A stretch of 64,000 bases of DNA, taken from the NCBI GenBank assembly GCA_964441755.1, contig CAYTVG010000006.1, positions 124,001 through 188,000 on the forward strand. The letters run 5' to 3'. Source of the stretch: JAUMBM01 sp964441755. GTDB taxonomy: Bacteria; Bacteroidota; Bacteroidia; Chitinophagales; Saprospiraceae. The notes under the pieces are model-generated. The model was not told the origin of the DNA. It saw only the letters and a program-made list of their open reading frames with translations, and searched no databases. Both the position numbers and the translations under genes were made by a program. Below are positions 9,817-19,523 of this stretch, one piece after another (position 1 is the stretch's first letter; the number at the start of each line of letters is the position of its first letter).

Positions 9817-9839
9817 CCTGCTAGCTTTGGAAAGGCAGC

Positions 9840-9903
9840 GCAATTAATGGCAACAGCCCCTCTTTTTGATTGCTCAAAAAGAGGGGCTGTTGCCATTAAT
9901 TGC
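9840..9903. repeat. Perfect 30-bp-arm palindrome between protease gene and asnS
   Basis: The longest perfect stem in the window: 30-base arms 9840-9869 and 9874-9903 with loop TTGC. The centre is an AT-type core (CTCTTTTTGA/TCAAAAAGAG) inside a GC-rich middle (GGCAACAGCCC). It starts 26 nt after the stop of the upstream metalloprotease and lies just before the asnS promoter. Confidence 0.9.
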
Positions 9904-9929
9904 TCCCTACCCGTCCGGAAGGGCGCGTA

Positions 9930-12900
9930 TTAACGCACCACCAATCGTTGGCTCACGCTGCCCAGCTGGACAAAATATATACCTGCCGGGTAAGCCGCCA
10001 GATCCAGCAGCCACTCTTGTTGTCCCTTCCGCAGCAGCGTAGTCGTCAAAATCTGCCCGTGTACATTCACCACCCGCACAGGTATATCCTGTGAAAGCGG
10101 TGCCACCGTCTGCATTTTCACCCAGTCGGTAGCCGGATTGGGGAAGAGGCTAAAGCCTGCAAGCCCGTCGACTGAGAGATCCTCGGTACTTACAATGGCA
10201 TTGGGATCAATGACAATGTTAAATGACTGCACAGGGATAAAGCCACCCGTACCATCTTCCACGACAAAGCTGAATCGGTCGTTCACAGCGCTACCGCCTC
10301 CGTGTGCATAGACAATATTGCCGGCATCGATGCTCAACTGGCTAAAGCGGTCGCCGACACCCAAGGCATTACCGGCCCGGTAGAGCTCTCCTTTAGCAGG
10401 CGGCGTCACCAGCCGGTACTGCAGCTCAGCCGGACTGTTGTCAGCATCCTCTACCAACAGCAGGCTGCGGGTAACAGGATTGCTCTGCGAGGGTCGGACA
10501 AACAGCGTATCGTTGGTCACCAGTACAGGGCTCTGTGGCTGTGCGCTGGCGCAAAATTCCATGCTCCAGTTTTGAATGGCCCCGGGAGAGCCGCCCGATT
10601 GCGTAGCGCGCACGCGCAGCGTCCAGGTTCCCTGGGTATTTTCCCCTGCAAAAGCCGAGAGCGGATTGGTCGGCCGGAAAACGATACCGTCGTCCGGCGG
10701 ACAGCCAATAGCGTTGGGCGCTTGGTCGTCAAAACCTATGAATATGCGGTTGGTGCCTCCACAGTGTTTGTCGTATATGCGAACCTGTGTGCCCGCAGGG
10801 CTGATAAGCGTGACCTCCAGCTTGTTGACACTCACGTAGCGTATATCCACCCGTGGCAGGTTGATATCGCTGATAGTCCCTGAAAAAGGCACAAAAATTT
10901 GCGACTCCCGCGTAGGTGCAGGACCTGTGCCCGGTATGGCCACCGGCACATCGGTAGCGGTGAGGGTGTCACAGACTGCATTGACTGTATGGAAAACAAA
11001 AGGCTCCAGCCAGGGGCCTTCGCCACACTCGTTACGGGGTCGCACCCGCCAGTAGTGCAACTGATTGGGCGCAAACAGCAAAGTTGGTGAGTAGGTGGTA
11101 TCTGTAACTTCATCCAGTGAAACCAAAGAAGAAGCCCCAAACAAAGGATCTGTAGCCAGCTGGAAGTCATAACTCAGCGCATTGGCTGAGCTGCTCCAGC
11201 TGAAAGAAGTAGTGAGAACCACCCCGGCTTCGCCCTGCACAGGCAGGAGCTGCTGCAAATCGCTGAAATCGGTATCGTACAGCCGCAACCAGACCGTCCG
11301 GTAGGTAGTATCCAGGTCAGCTGCTGTTATCTGAATCTGTATGGGCAGCAGTCCGCTGAAGCGCACATTTTCGAGGTTTACATTCAGACTGGTGCTTCCA
11401 CCGGCAGCAACCTCGGCATTGTCAAAGCCGGCAATCAGGTTGGCAGGCAGCCCCTGCTCTACCACTGAAAAAGTAAGCTGTCCTGCATAGTCCAGTACCG
11501 AAGCTGTCTCAAAATTGAACGTAGTACTATTCGGGATGCAAAGTTCCTGATAGACAACATCGCTGCTGACCGTGAAACCTGGCTGGTTGGCCGGCTGTAT
11601 GGAGAAATTGGCATTGGAAATATCGAAGAAAATGTTGTCTGCAGCCTCTACCCGTATGCGGGCCTGGTTGCTGCTGACCTGCGGTACCGTCACAAAAGCG
11701 CTGCCATTGTTCGGAGTCTCCTGCAACAGCATATAGGGATATGTAAGTCCTCCGTCGACAGACAGGCGGATGTTGACAAGCCGGCAGTTGACCAGCTCAT
11801 TGTCGGTATTCGCCACATTCCAGCTCACCTGCCGGTAGTCACCGCTGCGCCACACGATACCCGTTGTGTTGGGCGCAGTCACCAGAAACGGCCCGGCTGT
11901 CTCCGTAGCCAGAAAGGCTACCTCATCCCAGGCAGTACCCCCTGCTCCCGGATGGTTATCGCGCACCGTGCAGCGGAAGGTCATATTGCGGCTGTAGGTC
12001 GGCAGCACCTCCGAAACATCGGACGTATTGTTGATGATTCTGCTCAGTCGCGGAAATACGCGGTTGGGCGCTGCTGTAGGCAAAAAAGTGCGGAAAAGAG
12101 GCACATTCCCCACGGGCGAACCCGGCAGTGTTTCGACCCCCTCCTCCTTGTCAAACTGCTCCCAACAGTAAGTCAGCGCAGCTGCATCTTCGAGGTCATC
12201 CCCTATAGCCGTCAGCTCAAAAGGAGTTGATACGGGGATGTAAAAACCATCCTCCAGCGGAATGTCTACTGTCGGTTCCGTATTCCCTACTTCAGTGCGC
12301 TCAGCACAGGTATTACCGCCTCCCAGGCGTGTATGTTCGATAATAGACTCAATAGACGATGCGTGATAGTAAGGATCGCTGTTGGTCTGCAGGTTGTTGC
12401 CCGCCGGACAAATCCCCGCATAAGCCATGATGGTCGTTCCACCGCCCGGCTCATAGGCTGTACCGGGGTTGACATTCTGGCAGCTGCTCATCGTGTGATT
12501 GGCCCCAAACTGGTGCCCCATCTCATGCGCCACAATATTGATGGTGAAAGGATCATTTTGCGGAGACTGCCGGGTAGAAGTTGCTGCGCCTTTTGAAATG
12601 CCACATACACCCCTGAGTGAGGCAACCCCCTGGCCTACTGAAGGTCCTGTACTAATGACGTGTCCTATATCATAGTTATTAAACCCGATCAGGTTGTTGA
12701 GCACCCCGGGATTCTGCGAAAGCATGCTTTCCGTCGTATTCGTGTAGGGATCGTTGGCCGCATCGAGAAAGATGATGCTGGCATTGTTGGCGATCAATTC
12801 CACCCGGATTGCCAGCTCTGTCTCAAACACCTCGTTGAGTCTGTTTACAATAACCACTATGGCCGCCAGCGCCGTCTCCACTGTGCCTCCGTGAAACTGG

Positions 12901-13556
12901 CTGAACTCGCCTGTACAGGCCATGGCGAGGCGATACTTGCGTTGCAGGACAGGAGGGCCTCCAAAGCGGGCAGTACCCTGTGAGTGGTCGTGTGCCGCTT
13001 CCTCCCGGTACACATCATCGGACGAAACCTCCTCGCCCGTCACACCGCATTCAAATGACGCCCAGTCGGCAGCCTGCAGATTGGTACGAACATCGTAGAC
13101 AGTATAGTAGCGATTTTCTGTACTCAGATAAGGATCGATATAGACCATACCCTCCGGACTGCGCAAAGTAGCATGAAAACCCTGAGCTGTCCATCCCATA
13201 CGACCTGATATATGCCTGTCATCAGCAGACCACAAACGGTAGGTTTGCATCTCAGGAAACTGCATAGCCAGGCCTGGTGCCATGACAGGATCATTTTTTA
13301 CCCACACATCTGCCAGCCCGCCCTCAGGGAGTGGCAGCTGCATGCGCACGGCCGGCGCCCCTTGTCGGGGCAGTTGGGTGCGAAAAGCATCCGTATCGAG
13401 GCTTAACAGCCGAAAAGTGGTGGCAAAATCGTGGGCGCGACCCGTGGTCGCCGGCAAGGCTGATTTTTCGAAATCTGCCCAATAACGGTTAGTTTGTGCC
13501 ATGGTCGTCGTCAGCAATGCACTGAAAACGATGAGTAGCAAACAGAACTTTTTCAT
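9930..13556 (-). CDS. Secreted M12-type (reprolysin-like) metalloprotease with P domain and T9SS tail
   Basis: Predicted cell-surface or secreted zinc protease exported by Sec and then the type IX system. 1208 residues: signal peptide 1-20 (MKKFCLLLIVFSALLTTTMA), a propeptide-like region to about 200, a catalytic domain with HEMGHQFGANH (His344 onward, the HExxHxxGxxH zinc site), a middle region with Ig/FN3-like beta domains, a proprotein-convertase P domain (about 885-1000, with GENTQGTWTLRVRA), a cadherin-like segment (FVVEDGTGGFIPV), and a C-terminal sorting domain beginning FSLFPNPATDW. It is a paralogue of the gene directly upstream. Substrate unknown. Confidence 0.92.
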   Translation of the reverse strand: MKKFCLLLIVFSALLTTTMAQTNRYWADFEKSALPATTGRAHDFATTFRLLSLDTDAFRTQLPRQGAPAVRMQLPLPEGGLADVWVKNDPVMAPGLAMQFPEMQTYRLWSADDRHISGRMGWTAQGFHATLRSPEGMVYIDPYLSTENRYYTVYDVRTNLQAADWASFECGVTGEEVSSDDVYREEAAHDHSQGTARFGGPPVLQRKYRLAMACTGEFSQFHGGTVETALAAIVVIVNRLNEVFETELAIRVELIANNASIIFLDAANDPYTNTTESMLSQNPGVLNNLIGFNNYDIGHVISTGPSVGQGVASLRGVCGISKGAATSTRQSPQNDPFTINIVAHEMGHQFGANHTMSSCQNVNPGTAYEPGGGTTIMAYAGICPAGNNLQTNSDPYYHASSIESIIEHTRLGGGNTCAERTEVGNTEPTVDIPLEDGFYIPVSTPFELTAIGDDLEDAAALTYCWEQFDKEEGVETLPGSPVGNVPLFRTFLPTAAPNRVFPRLSRIINNTSDVSEVLPTYSRNMTFRCTVRDNHPGAGGTAWDEVAFLATETAGPFLVTAPNTTGIVWRSGDYRQVSWNVANTDNELVNCRLVNIRLSVDGGLTYPYMLLQETPNNGSAFVTVPQVSSNQARIRVEAADNIFFDISNANFSIQPANQPGFTVSSDVVYQELCIPNSTTFNFETASVLDYAGQLTFSVVEQGLPANLIAGFDNAEVAAGGSTSLNVNLENVRFSGLLPIQIQITAADLDTTYRTVWLRLYDTDFSDLQQLLPVQGEAGVVLTTSFSWSSSANALSYDFQLATDPLFGASSLVSLDEVTDTTYSPTLLFAPNQLHYWRVRPRNECGEGPWLEPFVFHTVNAVCDTLTATDVPVAIPGTGPAPTRESQIFVPFSGTISDINLPRVDIRYVSVNKLEVTLISPAGTQVRIYDKHCGGTNRIFIGFDDQAPNAIGCPPDDGIVFRPTNPLSAFAGENTQGTWTLRVRATQSGGSPGAIQNWSMEFCASAQPQSPVLVTNDTLFVRPSQSNPVTRSLLLVEDADNSPAELQYRLVTPPAKGELYRAGNALGVGDRFSQLSIDAGNIVYAHGGGSAVNDRFSFVVEDGTGGFIPVQSFNIVIDPNAIVSTEDLSVDGLAGFSLFPNPATDWVKMQTVAPLSQDIPVRVVNVHGQILTTTLLRKGQQEWLLDLAAYPAGIYFVQLGSVSQRLVVR

Positions 13557-13596
13557 ACTATTGATCTATGTTCAAATACGAAAAGAGACCACTTTC

Positions 13597-13671
13597 GGTA
13601 GATTGCCGGTGGCTGGCCGCAGGCAATCTACCAATATACGTGTTTCGCCGCGCTTGGCGGCGAAACACGTA
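13597..13671. repeat. Two GC-core palindromes between the tandem protease genes
   Basis: 13597-13632: 11-bp arms GGTAGATTGCC/GGCAATCTACC around 14 nt. 13638-13670: 14-bp arms ACGTGTTTCGCCGC/GCGGCGAAACACGT around GCTTG (one further T-A pair outside). The pair starts about 25 nt after the stop of the upstream protease gene and ends 40 nt before the start of the next. Confidence 0.85.
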
Positions 13672-13696
13672 AAAAGCAGTCCATACACACGATTGA

Positions 13697-16600
13697 TTAA
13701 TGTTGCACAGACAAGCGCTCTGTCTGGTTGCCTATGCGTACGAAATACAGACCAGCAGGCCACTGACGGCAGTTTAGCATAAACTCATGCCCCCCACGTG
13801 GTAACTGCTGCTGCAGGATAAGCTGTCCTTGCGCATTGAATACGCGTACAGGCATATCCTCCGCCAATGCCGCCGGCACTGACAAGCGAAGCCAGTCAGT
13901 CGTCGGATTGGGATGGAGCGAGAACGATGTTACAGCCATCTCCGGCGACTGTGTACTCACCACAGCATCCTCATCGATCCGGATTTCGAACCGTTCAACA
14001 GGTATGAACCCACCTGTATTATCCTCTACGACAAAAGAGAACGCATCTGCTGTGGTGTTGCTGCCATTGTGCTCGTATATCAGATTGCCCGCATCAATGG
14101 TTGACTGGCGGAAATGTGCGCCAGCCTGCAGTGGTGTATTGATAAACTTAAGTTGGCCGTGTGCAGGAGGTGTCACCAGCGTAAAACGGAGATCTGCGGG
14201 CGTATTGTCGGGATCCTCTGCTGCCAGCAGTGTGCGAATCACCGGATTGCTGCCCGCGGGACGCACAAACAACGTATCGTTGGTGATGAGCACAGGGCTT
14301 TGAGGCACCGCTGTAGCGCAGAATTCCACGCCCCAGTTCTGTATAGAACCCGGTGATCCGAAGCCGGTTGTAATAACCTTTACCCGCAGCGTCCATACAC
14401 CGAAAGTATTCTCACCCGCCAGCACAGACAGCGGTGAAAAAGGCTTGAAGACAACACCGTCATCAGGTGCACAAAGGATATCGTTGGGTGCATCATCATC
14501 GAACCCTATGTATACGCGGTTGGTACCCCCGCAATTCTGATCAAATACTACTACCTCAGTACCCGCAGGACTGATGAGGGTGATGCGCAAATTGCGGATA
14601 GGCGCGTAGCGCACGTCAATCAGTGGGATGTTGACATCACTGATAGTACCCGAAAAAGGCACAAAAAGTTGTGATTCACGCGTAGGTGGCGGTCCCGTTC
14701 CCGGGATGGTAATCGGCACATCGGAAGAAGTCTCTTCCTGACATACGGCATTGATGGTGTGGAAGACAGAAGATTCAAGCCATTCTCCCTCACCGCAGCT
14801 GTTGGCAGCCCTCACACGCCAATAGAAGAGTGTATTTTCCTCCAACAGGCTGCTGATGCTGGCCGAGGTGGCACTCAGGCCACTGTAGCTCTCGATGATG
14901 GAAGCAGCTGTATAGTCGGGGCTGGTAGCCAGCTGAAAATCGTAGGTAAGCGCATTGGGAGAAGAAGCCCAGCTAAAATTAGTTGTGAGGTTGATCCCAT
15001 TTTCTCCCATAGCAGGAGACACCAGCTGCAACGCGCTAAAATCACTGTCGATAAGACTGAAATAAACCGTCCTGTAGGTTGTATCCTCGCCAGACACAGC
15101 CTGTACCAGCAGTTCCAGATCACCGTTGTAGTTGAGGCCACTAAAGTCCAGGCTCAGTGTAGCCGCCTCTCCCGGCAGTATGTTGGTTGTATTAAAAGAC
15201 GCCTCAGCCCCCGCTGGCAGTCCGTCGACCAATGAGAGCGACACGGGACTGTCATATCCGAGAATAGCCCCGGCTGTGAAGCTCACCTCCGTAGCTGCCG
15301 GCAGACACAATTCCTGAAAAATCGGTCCGTAGCTGAGTGTATACGTTGGTTCCGTAGCCGGCTGAATAGCAAAGTTGCTATTGGAAATATCGAAGAAAAT
15401 ATTGTCGGCGCCCTCAACCCGGATACGCGCCTGGTTGCTGGTCAGCTGCGGTACCGTTACGAAAGCGGACCCACTGTTGGGCGCGTTGCTGAGCAGGGTG
15501 ATCGGGTAGGTGAGTCCCCCGTCGGTCGACAAACGTATATTTACCAGTCGGCAGTTAACCGGTGCCTGATCTGTATTAGCAACATCCCAGGTAACTTCCT
15601 TATACTCGCCGCCTTTCCAGACGGTAGGCCCTGTATTGGGCGAGGTGACGACGAAAGGACCCGCCTCTGCAGCCGCCCTGAAGGCAACCGTTTCCCAGAC
15701 GGTGCCACCACCGCCCATTTTGTTATCCCGTACGGTCAGGCGGAATGTGAGCGCACGCGAGTAAGTAGGCAACACCTCGCGGATATCTGAGCCGTTGGTG
15801 ATAATGGTATTGATGCGCGGAAAGTAGCGGTTGGGATTGGCATTGGGCGCATAACTGCGGAAAGCCGGCCCGTCGCCGATGGGGTTACCCAGATTGGCAA
15901 TAGGTCCCAGATCGTACTGTTCCCAACAGTAGGTGATGGCATCGCCATCAGGATCGGAAGCCTGAGCCTTTAGTTCGAAAGGCGTACCGATAGGAATAAA
16001 GAAACCATTTTCGTAAGGCCAGTCGATCTCGGGCTCGTTGTTGGTTGTCGGGATGACGTCTGCACAAGTGCTGCCAAATTCAACCCGGCTGAAGTTGATA
16101 AACTGAAACAATGAGCCAGCATGGTAGTAGATATCGCTGTCAAACTGTACATTTTCACCACCACAGGAGCCCGCATACGACATGATCGTACTGCCTGAGC
16201 CCGGCTCGTACGCCCAGCCGCTGGCCAGCTGCCCCAGGATACCCGGGCAATTGGACCATGAGTGCGAAGTAGCAAACTGGTGTGCGATTTCGTGTGCCAT
16301 TACTCTGCGTACAATGGCATCGATGCTGTTGGTATAGTGACAGGTAACCCCTCTGGCTTTGCCGCTGGTACACACCTGTCCGCCGGCCACACCACCAACA
16401 TCGGTACAACCCATGGTAAAGACGTGCCCGATATCAAACTGATTGAACCCGATACCTCCGTATTGTACGATGGCCTGGGTATTCTGTCCCAACAATTCAC
16501 CACCGACATTTGCATTGACATAAGGATCCGTCATAGGATCGAGCCATATCAGTTGGTCGTTATTCTCGATGAGCATCATGCGCACGGACACTTCCGGCTC

Positions 16601-17359
16601 GAAAATAGCATTGAGGCGGTTGGCCGTTGTGTTGAAGGTAGCCATGACAGCCTCCACCGTTCCGCCCTTGGCGAGTCCATACTCACCCGTACATGCGAGC
16701 GCGAGATCGTATACCCGCAGCCCTACCGGAGCACTCCCGCTTCTGCCCCCTTCCGCTGCATGGTCGTGATGATCTGTCGGGCTCATACCTTCCAGCGGAT
16801 CATGCTCATGGGGCAGACCTTCATAGCCACAGCTGAGTGCACGTTGCATCTGTTCGTCAGCCACAACGTCCTTCGTATAGTAAACCAAATGATAGCGATT
16901 TTGCGTGCTTGCATAAGGATCGATAAACACCTCCCCTGCAGCTGAGCGAAATACGGCATGAACCCCCAATGGTGAAACCGCTAGTCGGCCCAACCACTCC
17001 CCCTTTTCGCCTGCCTCGAGGCGGAAGCTGCGGATAGCCGGATAGCGAGCCGCCAAGCCCGGACGCATGACCGGACTGTCCTCTACACGGAAGCGCATCA
17101 GGCCACCATCGGGCGTAGGTAACTCTATGTACAACGGATTGTTGCGGGCAGCGGAGCTTCCTTCGGCCGGTGCGTTACGCAGTGCCGAATAAACAACATC
17201 CATACTCACCTCCACTGTGCGATAAGCAGACAAAGGCCACGAAACATCCGTACCTGCCGGCAGGGCGATGGCCGACTCCGGCACATCCTGCCAGCGCACA
17301 GACTGTGCCTGACCAACTGCCAACCCAAACAAACACAAAAGTGTCAATACTATTCTCAT
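13697..17359 (-). CDS. Secreted M12-type metalloprotease with P domain and T9SS tail (paralogue)
   Basis: Tandem paralogue of the downstream protease, 1220 residues with the same order: signal peptide (MRIVLTLLCLFGLAVGQAQS), propeptide, catalytic domain with HEIAHQFATSH (His356 onward), beta domains, P domain (GENTFGVWTLRVKV), cadherin-like segment (FVVEDNTGGFIPV) and sorting tail (FSLHPNPTTDW). Long stretches are nearly identical between the two, for example GSAFVTVPQ and ADNIFFDISN. The third zinc ligand spacing is the same, but the loop after HEIAHQF differs (ATSH versus GANH). A TATCTTTG -7 box lies at 17488-17481 on the minus strand, about 120 nt before the start, without a convincing -33 box. 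Confidence 0.92.
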   Translation of the reverse strand: MRIVLTLLCLFGLAVGQAQSVRWQDVPESAIALPAGTDVSWPLSAYRTVEVSMDVVYSALRNAPAEGSSAARNNPLYIELPTPDGGLMRFRVEDSPVMRPGLAARYPAIRSFRLEAGEKGEWLGRLAVSPLGVHAVFRSAAGEVFIDPYASTQNRYHLVYYTKDVVADEQMQRALSCGYEGLPHEHDPLEGMSPTDHHDHAAEGGRSGSAPVGLRVYDLALACTGEYGLAKGGTVEAVMATFNTTANRLNAIFEPEVSVRMMLIENNDQLIWLDPMTDPYVNANVGGELLGQNTQAIVQYGGIGFNQFDIGHVFTMGCTDVGGVAGGQVCTSGKARGVTCHYTNSIDAIVRRVMAHEIAHQFATSHSWSNCPGILGQLASGWAYEPGSGSTIMSYAGSCGGENVQFDSDIYYHAGSLFQFINFSRVEFGSTCADVIPTTNNEPEIDWPYENGFFIPIGTPFELKAQASDPDGDAITYCWEQYDLGPIANLGNPIGDGPAFRSYAPNANPNRYFPRINTIITNGSDIREVLPTYSRALTFRLTVRDNKMGGGGTVWETVAFRAAAEAGPFVVTSPNTGPTVWKGGEYKEVTWDVANTDQAPVNCRLVNIRLSTDGGLTYPITLLSNAPNSGSAFVTVPQLTSNQARIRVEGADNIFFDISNSNFAIQPATEPTYTLSYGPIFQELCLPAATEVSFTAGAILGYDSPVSLSLVDGLPAGAEASFNTTNILPGEAATLSLDFSGLNYNGDLELLVQAVSGEDTTYRTVYFSLIDSDFSALQLVSPAMGENGINLTTNFSWASSPNALTYDFQLATSPDYTAASIIESYSGLSATSASISSLLEENTLFYWRVRAANSCGEGEWLESSVFHTINAVCQEETSSDVPITIPGTGPPPTRESQLFVPFSGTISDVNIPLIDVRYAPIRNLRITLISPAGTEVVVFDQNCGGTNRVYIGFDDDAPNDILCAPDDGVVFKPFSPLSVLAGENTFGVWTLRVKVITTGFGSPGSIQNWGVEFCATAVPQSPVLITNDTLFVRPAGSNPVIRTLLAAEDPDNTPADLRFTLVTPPAHGQLKFINTPLQAGAHFRQSTIDAGNLIYEHNGSNTTADAFSFVVEDNTGGFIPVERFEIRIDEDAVVSTQSPEMAVTSFSLHPNPTTDWLRLSVPAALAEDMPVRVFNAQGQLILQQQLPRGGHEFMLNCRQWPAGLYFVRIGNQTERLSVQH

Positions 17360-17804
17360 TGGATAACCGCTTTTACACGCTAAAAAATTTGGTTACATCT
17401 CGCAAGGACTATGCTTTGTAAAGGTAAGGCTGCGCTGCACTTTATAAAGCTATTTTAGTCAAACATCCTCATCTGACAGACAAAGATAGCGAACTGACGC
17501 TTTTACCCACTACACAGATTTGTCGGCATCGCGCTTTTAGCTACTGAAAACAGCCTGCTGCAACACCCAAATTCACTCCTTTTGCCTCTTTCATGGTCGA
17601 TATGCAGCTTTGCAAATATGTTGACCGCTTATAAGTCCTTAGGAAATTTGCTGCCACAAGCTCATGGCTAGCCCTTTATACTTTGCATTTAGACGTAAAC
17701 AAGTGTAAACAGATAACAGCGGCCTGTGAAAAAGTGTTGTCATGTATACGACAAAGTCCCTATTAAACGGCTGATCTGCGTTGCACCTGACCACAACATA
17801 CTTT

Positions 17805-17838
17805 TTGAACCGTATTAACTGGCTTTTCCATAGCTTTG
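17805..17838 (+). promoter_or_regulatory. Predicted promoter of sdaA
   Basis: TTG (17805-17807), 23-nt spacer, TAGCTTTG (17831-17838). Transcription would begin near 17845 and give a leader of about 250 nt before the sdaA start at 18096, unusually long for this window. Confidence 0.6.
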
Positions 17839-17927
17839 CACCATCAAAAAAACCAAAGAATCCTCCTGTCTGTCAACAGTCCGACCAGTAGATTGGGGTC
17901 GATTAAGCTGAGACTGCCCTGAAGGAA

Positions 17928-17989
17928 TTTTGCTGCCTAAAGCAGCAAAACAAGCAAACATGATTTTTGGGAGAGAAGCCTCAAAAATC
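17928..17989. repeat. GC-core then AT-core palindromes in the sdaA leader
   Basis: 17928-17950: TTTTGCTGC-CTAAA-GCAGCAAAA (9-bp arms). 17962-17989: GATTTTTG/CAAAAATC arms around 12 nt. Same two-part GC/AT order as at gene ends elsewhere, but here downstream of a predicted promoter and upstream of a start codon. Confidence 0.65.
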
Positions 17990-18095
17990 GGACATCCGAG
18001 ACACTCTTCCGGCGGCTGAAGCTGCCCGGGCGCGTCCCGAATGCGAATATATGTGTATTCGAATCGTTGTTATTGTGCACTGCCTTAACCAAAGT

Positions 18096-19523
18096 ATGGA
18101 AGCTATTAGTGTTTTTGACATGTTCAAAATCGGTGTTGGGCCTTCCAGTTCCCACACCCTTGGTCCCTGGCGAGCTGCGCTGGCCTTCGTCGAAGAACTG
18201 CGTAGTCAGCAGCCGCTTGACTGGGTGAGTCGCGTAGAAGCCCATTTGTACGGGTCGCTGGCACTGACCGGCCATGGACACGGAACGGACCTTGCCATTG
18301 TGCTGGGGCTCAGTGGTACCAATCCTGAGACCATAGCTGTCAACGAAGTAACCGCCATGCCTGAGCGCATTAAGCGGGAGCAGCGGCTCCGGCTGGGCGG
18401 AGAGCAGGATATCTTTTTCGATCCCGACCACGACATGCTTTTTCATTACAGCAAGACGCTCCCTTTCCACGCCAATGGTATGATTTTCCGGGCGATTGGT
18501 ATGGGTGAAGAACTGCTGTTGGAATCTACCTACTACTCAACCGGAGGAGGCTTCATCCTGCGCGAAGGCGACAACGGGCAGTCGGGACGCAGTATGCCGC
18601 CGCATCCGATTGTCACTGCGGATGACCTTCGCCGCCACTGCCTTGCCGAGAATGCGGCTATATGGGAACTCGTGCTGGCCAATGAGCTCAGTTGGCGCAG
18701 CGGCGCTGCCGTAAAAGAAGGCTTGCTGCGCATTTGGGATGTCATGTTGCACTGTGCATGGCGCGGTTGCCACACCACAGGCGAGCTGCCGGGCGGGCTG
18801 CACGTTACACGCCGGGCGGCAGGCATTATGCGGGGTCTGTTGGGAGAGGGGAGTAGTCATGAAGATCCGGCAGCCTGGGTTGAAAGCATCCGGCGGAGTA
18901 AGCAGTCCTTTTCAGACATTGTCAAGTGGATTGGCTGCTTTGCCATGGCGGTCAACGAAGAGAACGCCAGTTTTGGCCGTGTAGTAACTTCCCCAACCAA
19001 CGGAGCTGCGGGGGTCATACCCGCTGTATTGTTATATTATGTGTGTTTTACAGACAGAAAACCCAATGACGAGCAGATAGTCCGCTTCCTGCTGACAGCC
19101 GGCGTCATTGGCAGTATCTTTAAGCAAGGAGCTACCATCTCTGCTGCCATGGGCGGCTGTCAGGCCGAGATTGGCGTCAGCAGCGCTATGGCTGCAGCAG
19201 CGCTCACAGAGGCGCTGGGTGGCAGTGTGGGTCAGGCCCTCATGGCTGCAGAAATTGCGATGGAGCACCACCTCGGACTCACCTGCGACCCTGTAGGCGG
19301 CCTGGTACAGGTGCCCTGCATTGAGCGCAACAGTATGGGCGCCGTGAAAGCTATTACTGCCGCTAACATAGCCATTGACAGCGACCCGACTAAGGCTAAA
19401 GTGACCCTTGATGAAGTGGTACGCACCATGTGGGCGACGGCCCAGGATATGAATACCAAGTACAAGGAGACCAGCCTGGGCGGGCTGGCGTCTACCATTT
19501 CTATCAATGTACCTGAGTGCTAA
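18096..19523 (+). CDS. sdaA: L-serine dehydratase, single-chain iron-sulfur type
   Basis: Deaminates L-serine to pyruvate and ammonia in the cytosol with a [4Fe-4S] cluster. 475 residues from the ATG at 18096 (MEAISVFDMFKIGVGPSSSH), which matches the family N-terminus; the frame is open upstream to 17967 without family similarity. The beta domain (GPSSSHTLGPWRAA) comes first, then the catalytic alpha domain with SPTNGAAGVIPAV and CDPVGGLVQVPCIERN (about residue 396), which carries cluster cysteines. The stop codon is followed directly by a four-palindrome array. The long leader with palindromes may matter for expression. Confidence 0.96.
   Translation: MEAISVFDMFKIGVGPSSSHTLGPWRAALAFVEELRSQQPLDWVSRVEAHLYGSLALTGHGHGTDLAIVLGLSGTNPETIAVNEVTAMPERIKREQRLRLGGEQDIFFDPDHDMLFHYSKTLPFHANGMIFRAIGMGEELLLESTYYSTGGGFILREGDNGQSGRSMPPHPIVTADDLRRHCLAENAAIWELVLANELSWRSGAAVKEGLLRIWDVMLHCAWRGCHTTGELPGGLHVTRRAAGIMRGLLGEGSSHEDPAAWVESIRRSKQSFSDIVKWIGCFAMAVNEENASFGRVVTSPTNGAAGVIPAVLLYYVCFTDRKPNDEQIVRFLLTAGVIGSIFKQGATISAAMGGCQAEIGVSSAMAAAALTEALGGSVGQALMAAEIAMEHHLGLTCDPVGGLVQVPCIERNSMGAVKAITAANIAIDSDPTKAKVTLDEVVRTMWATAQDMNTKYKETSLGGLASTISINVPEC

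Larger units (their letters stand above)
17360..18095. other. 736-nt divergent intergenic region upstream of sdaA and the protease gene
   Basis: No credible gene. It holds a possible protease -7 box (17481-17488, minus), a direct repeat GTAAACA at 17695-17701 and 17705-17711 with 10-bp spacing (one helical turn, suggesting a regulator site), the sdaA promoter (17805-17838) and palindromes at 17928-17989 inside the predicted sdaA leader. An open frame beginning at 17967 runs into sdaA, but its first 43 codons do not resemble the family. Confidence 0.6.

Noticed and set aside
9840..9903. Terminal inverted repeats of an insertion sequence or MITE
   Set aside because: The arms are separated by 4 nt only, with no transposase and no target-site duplication, and arm sequences are not shared between loci.
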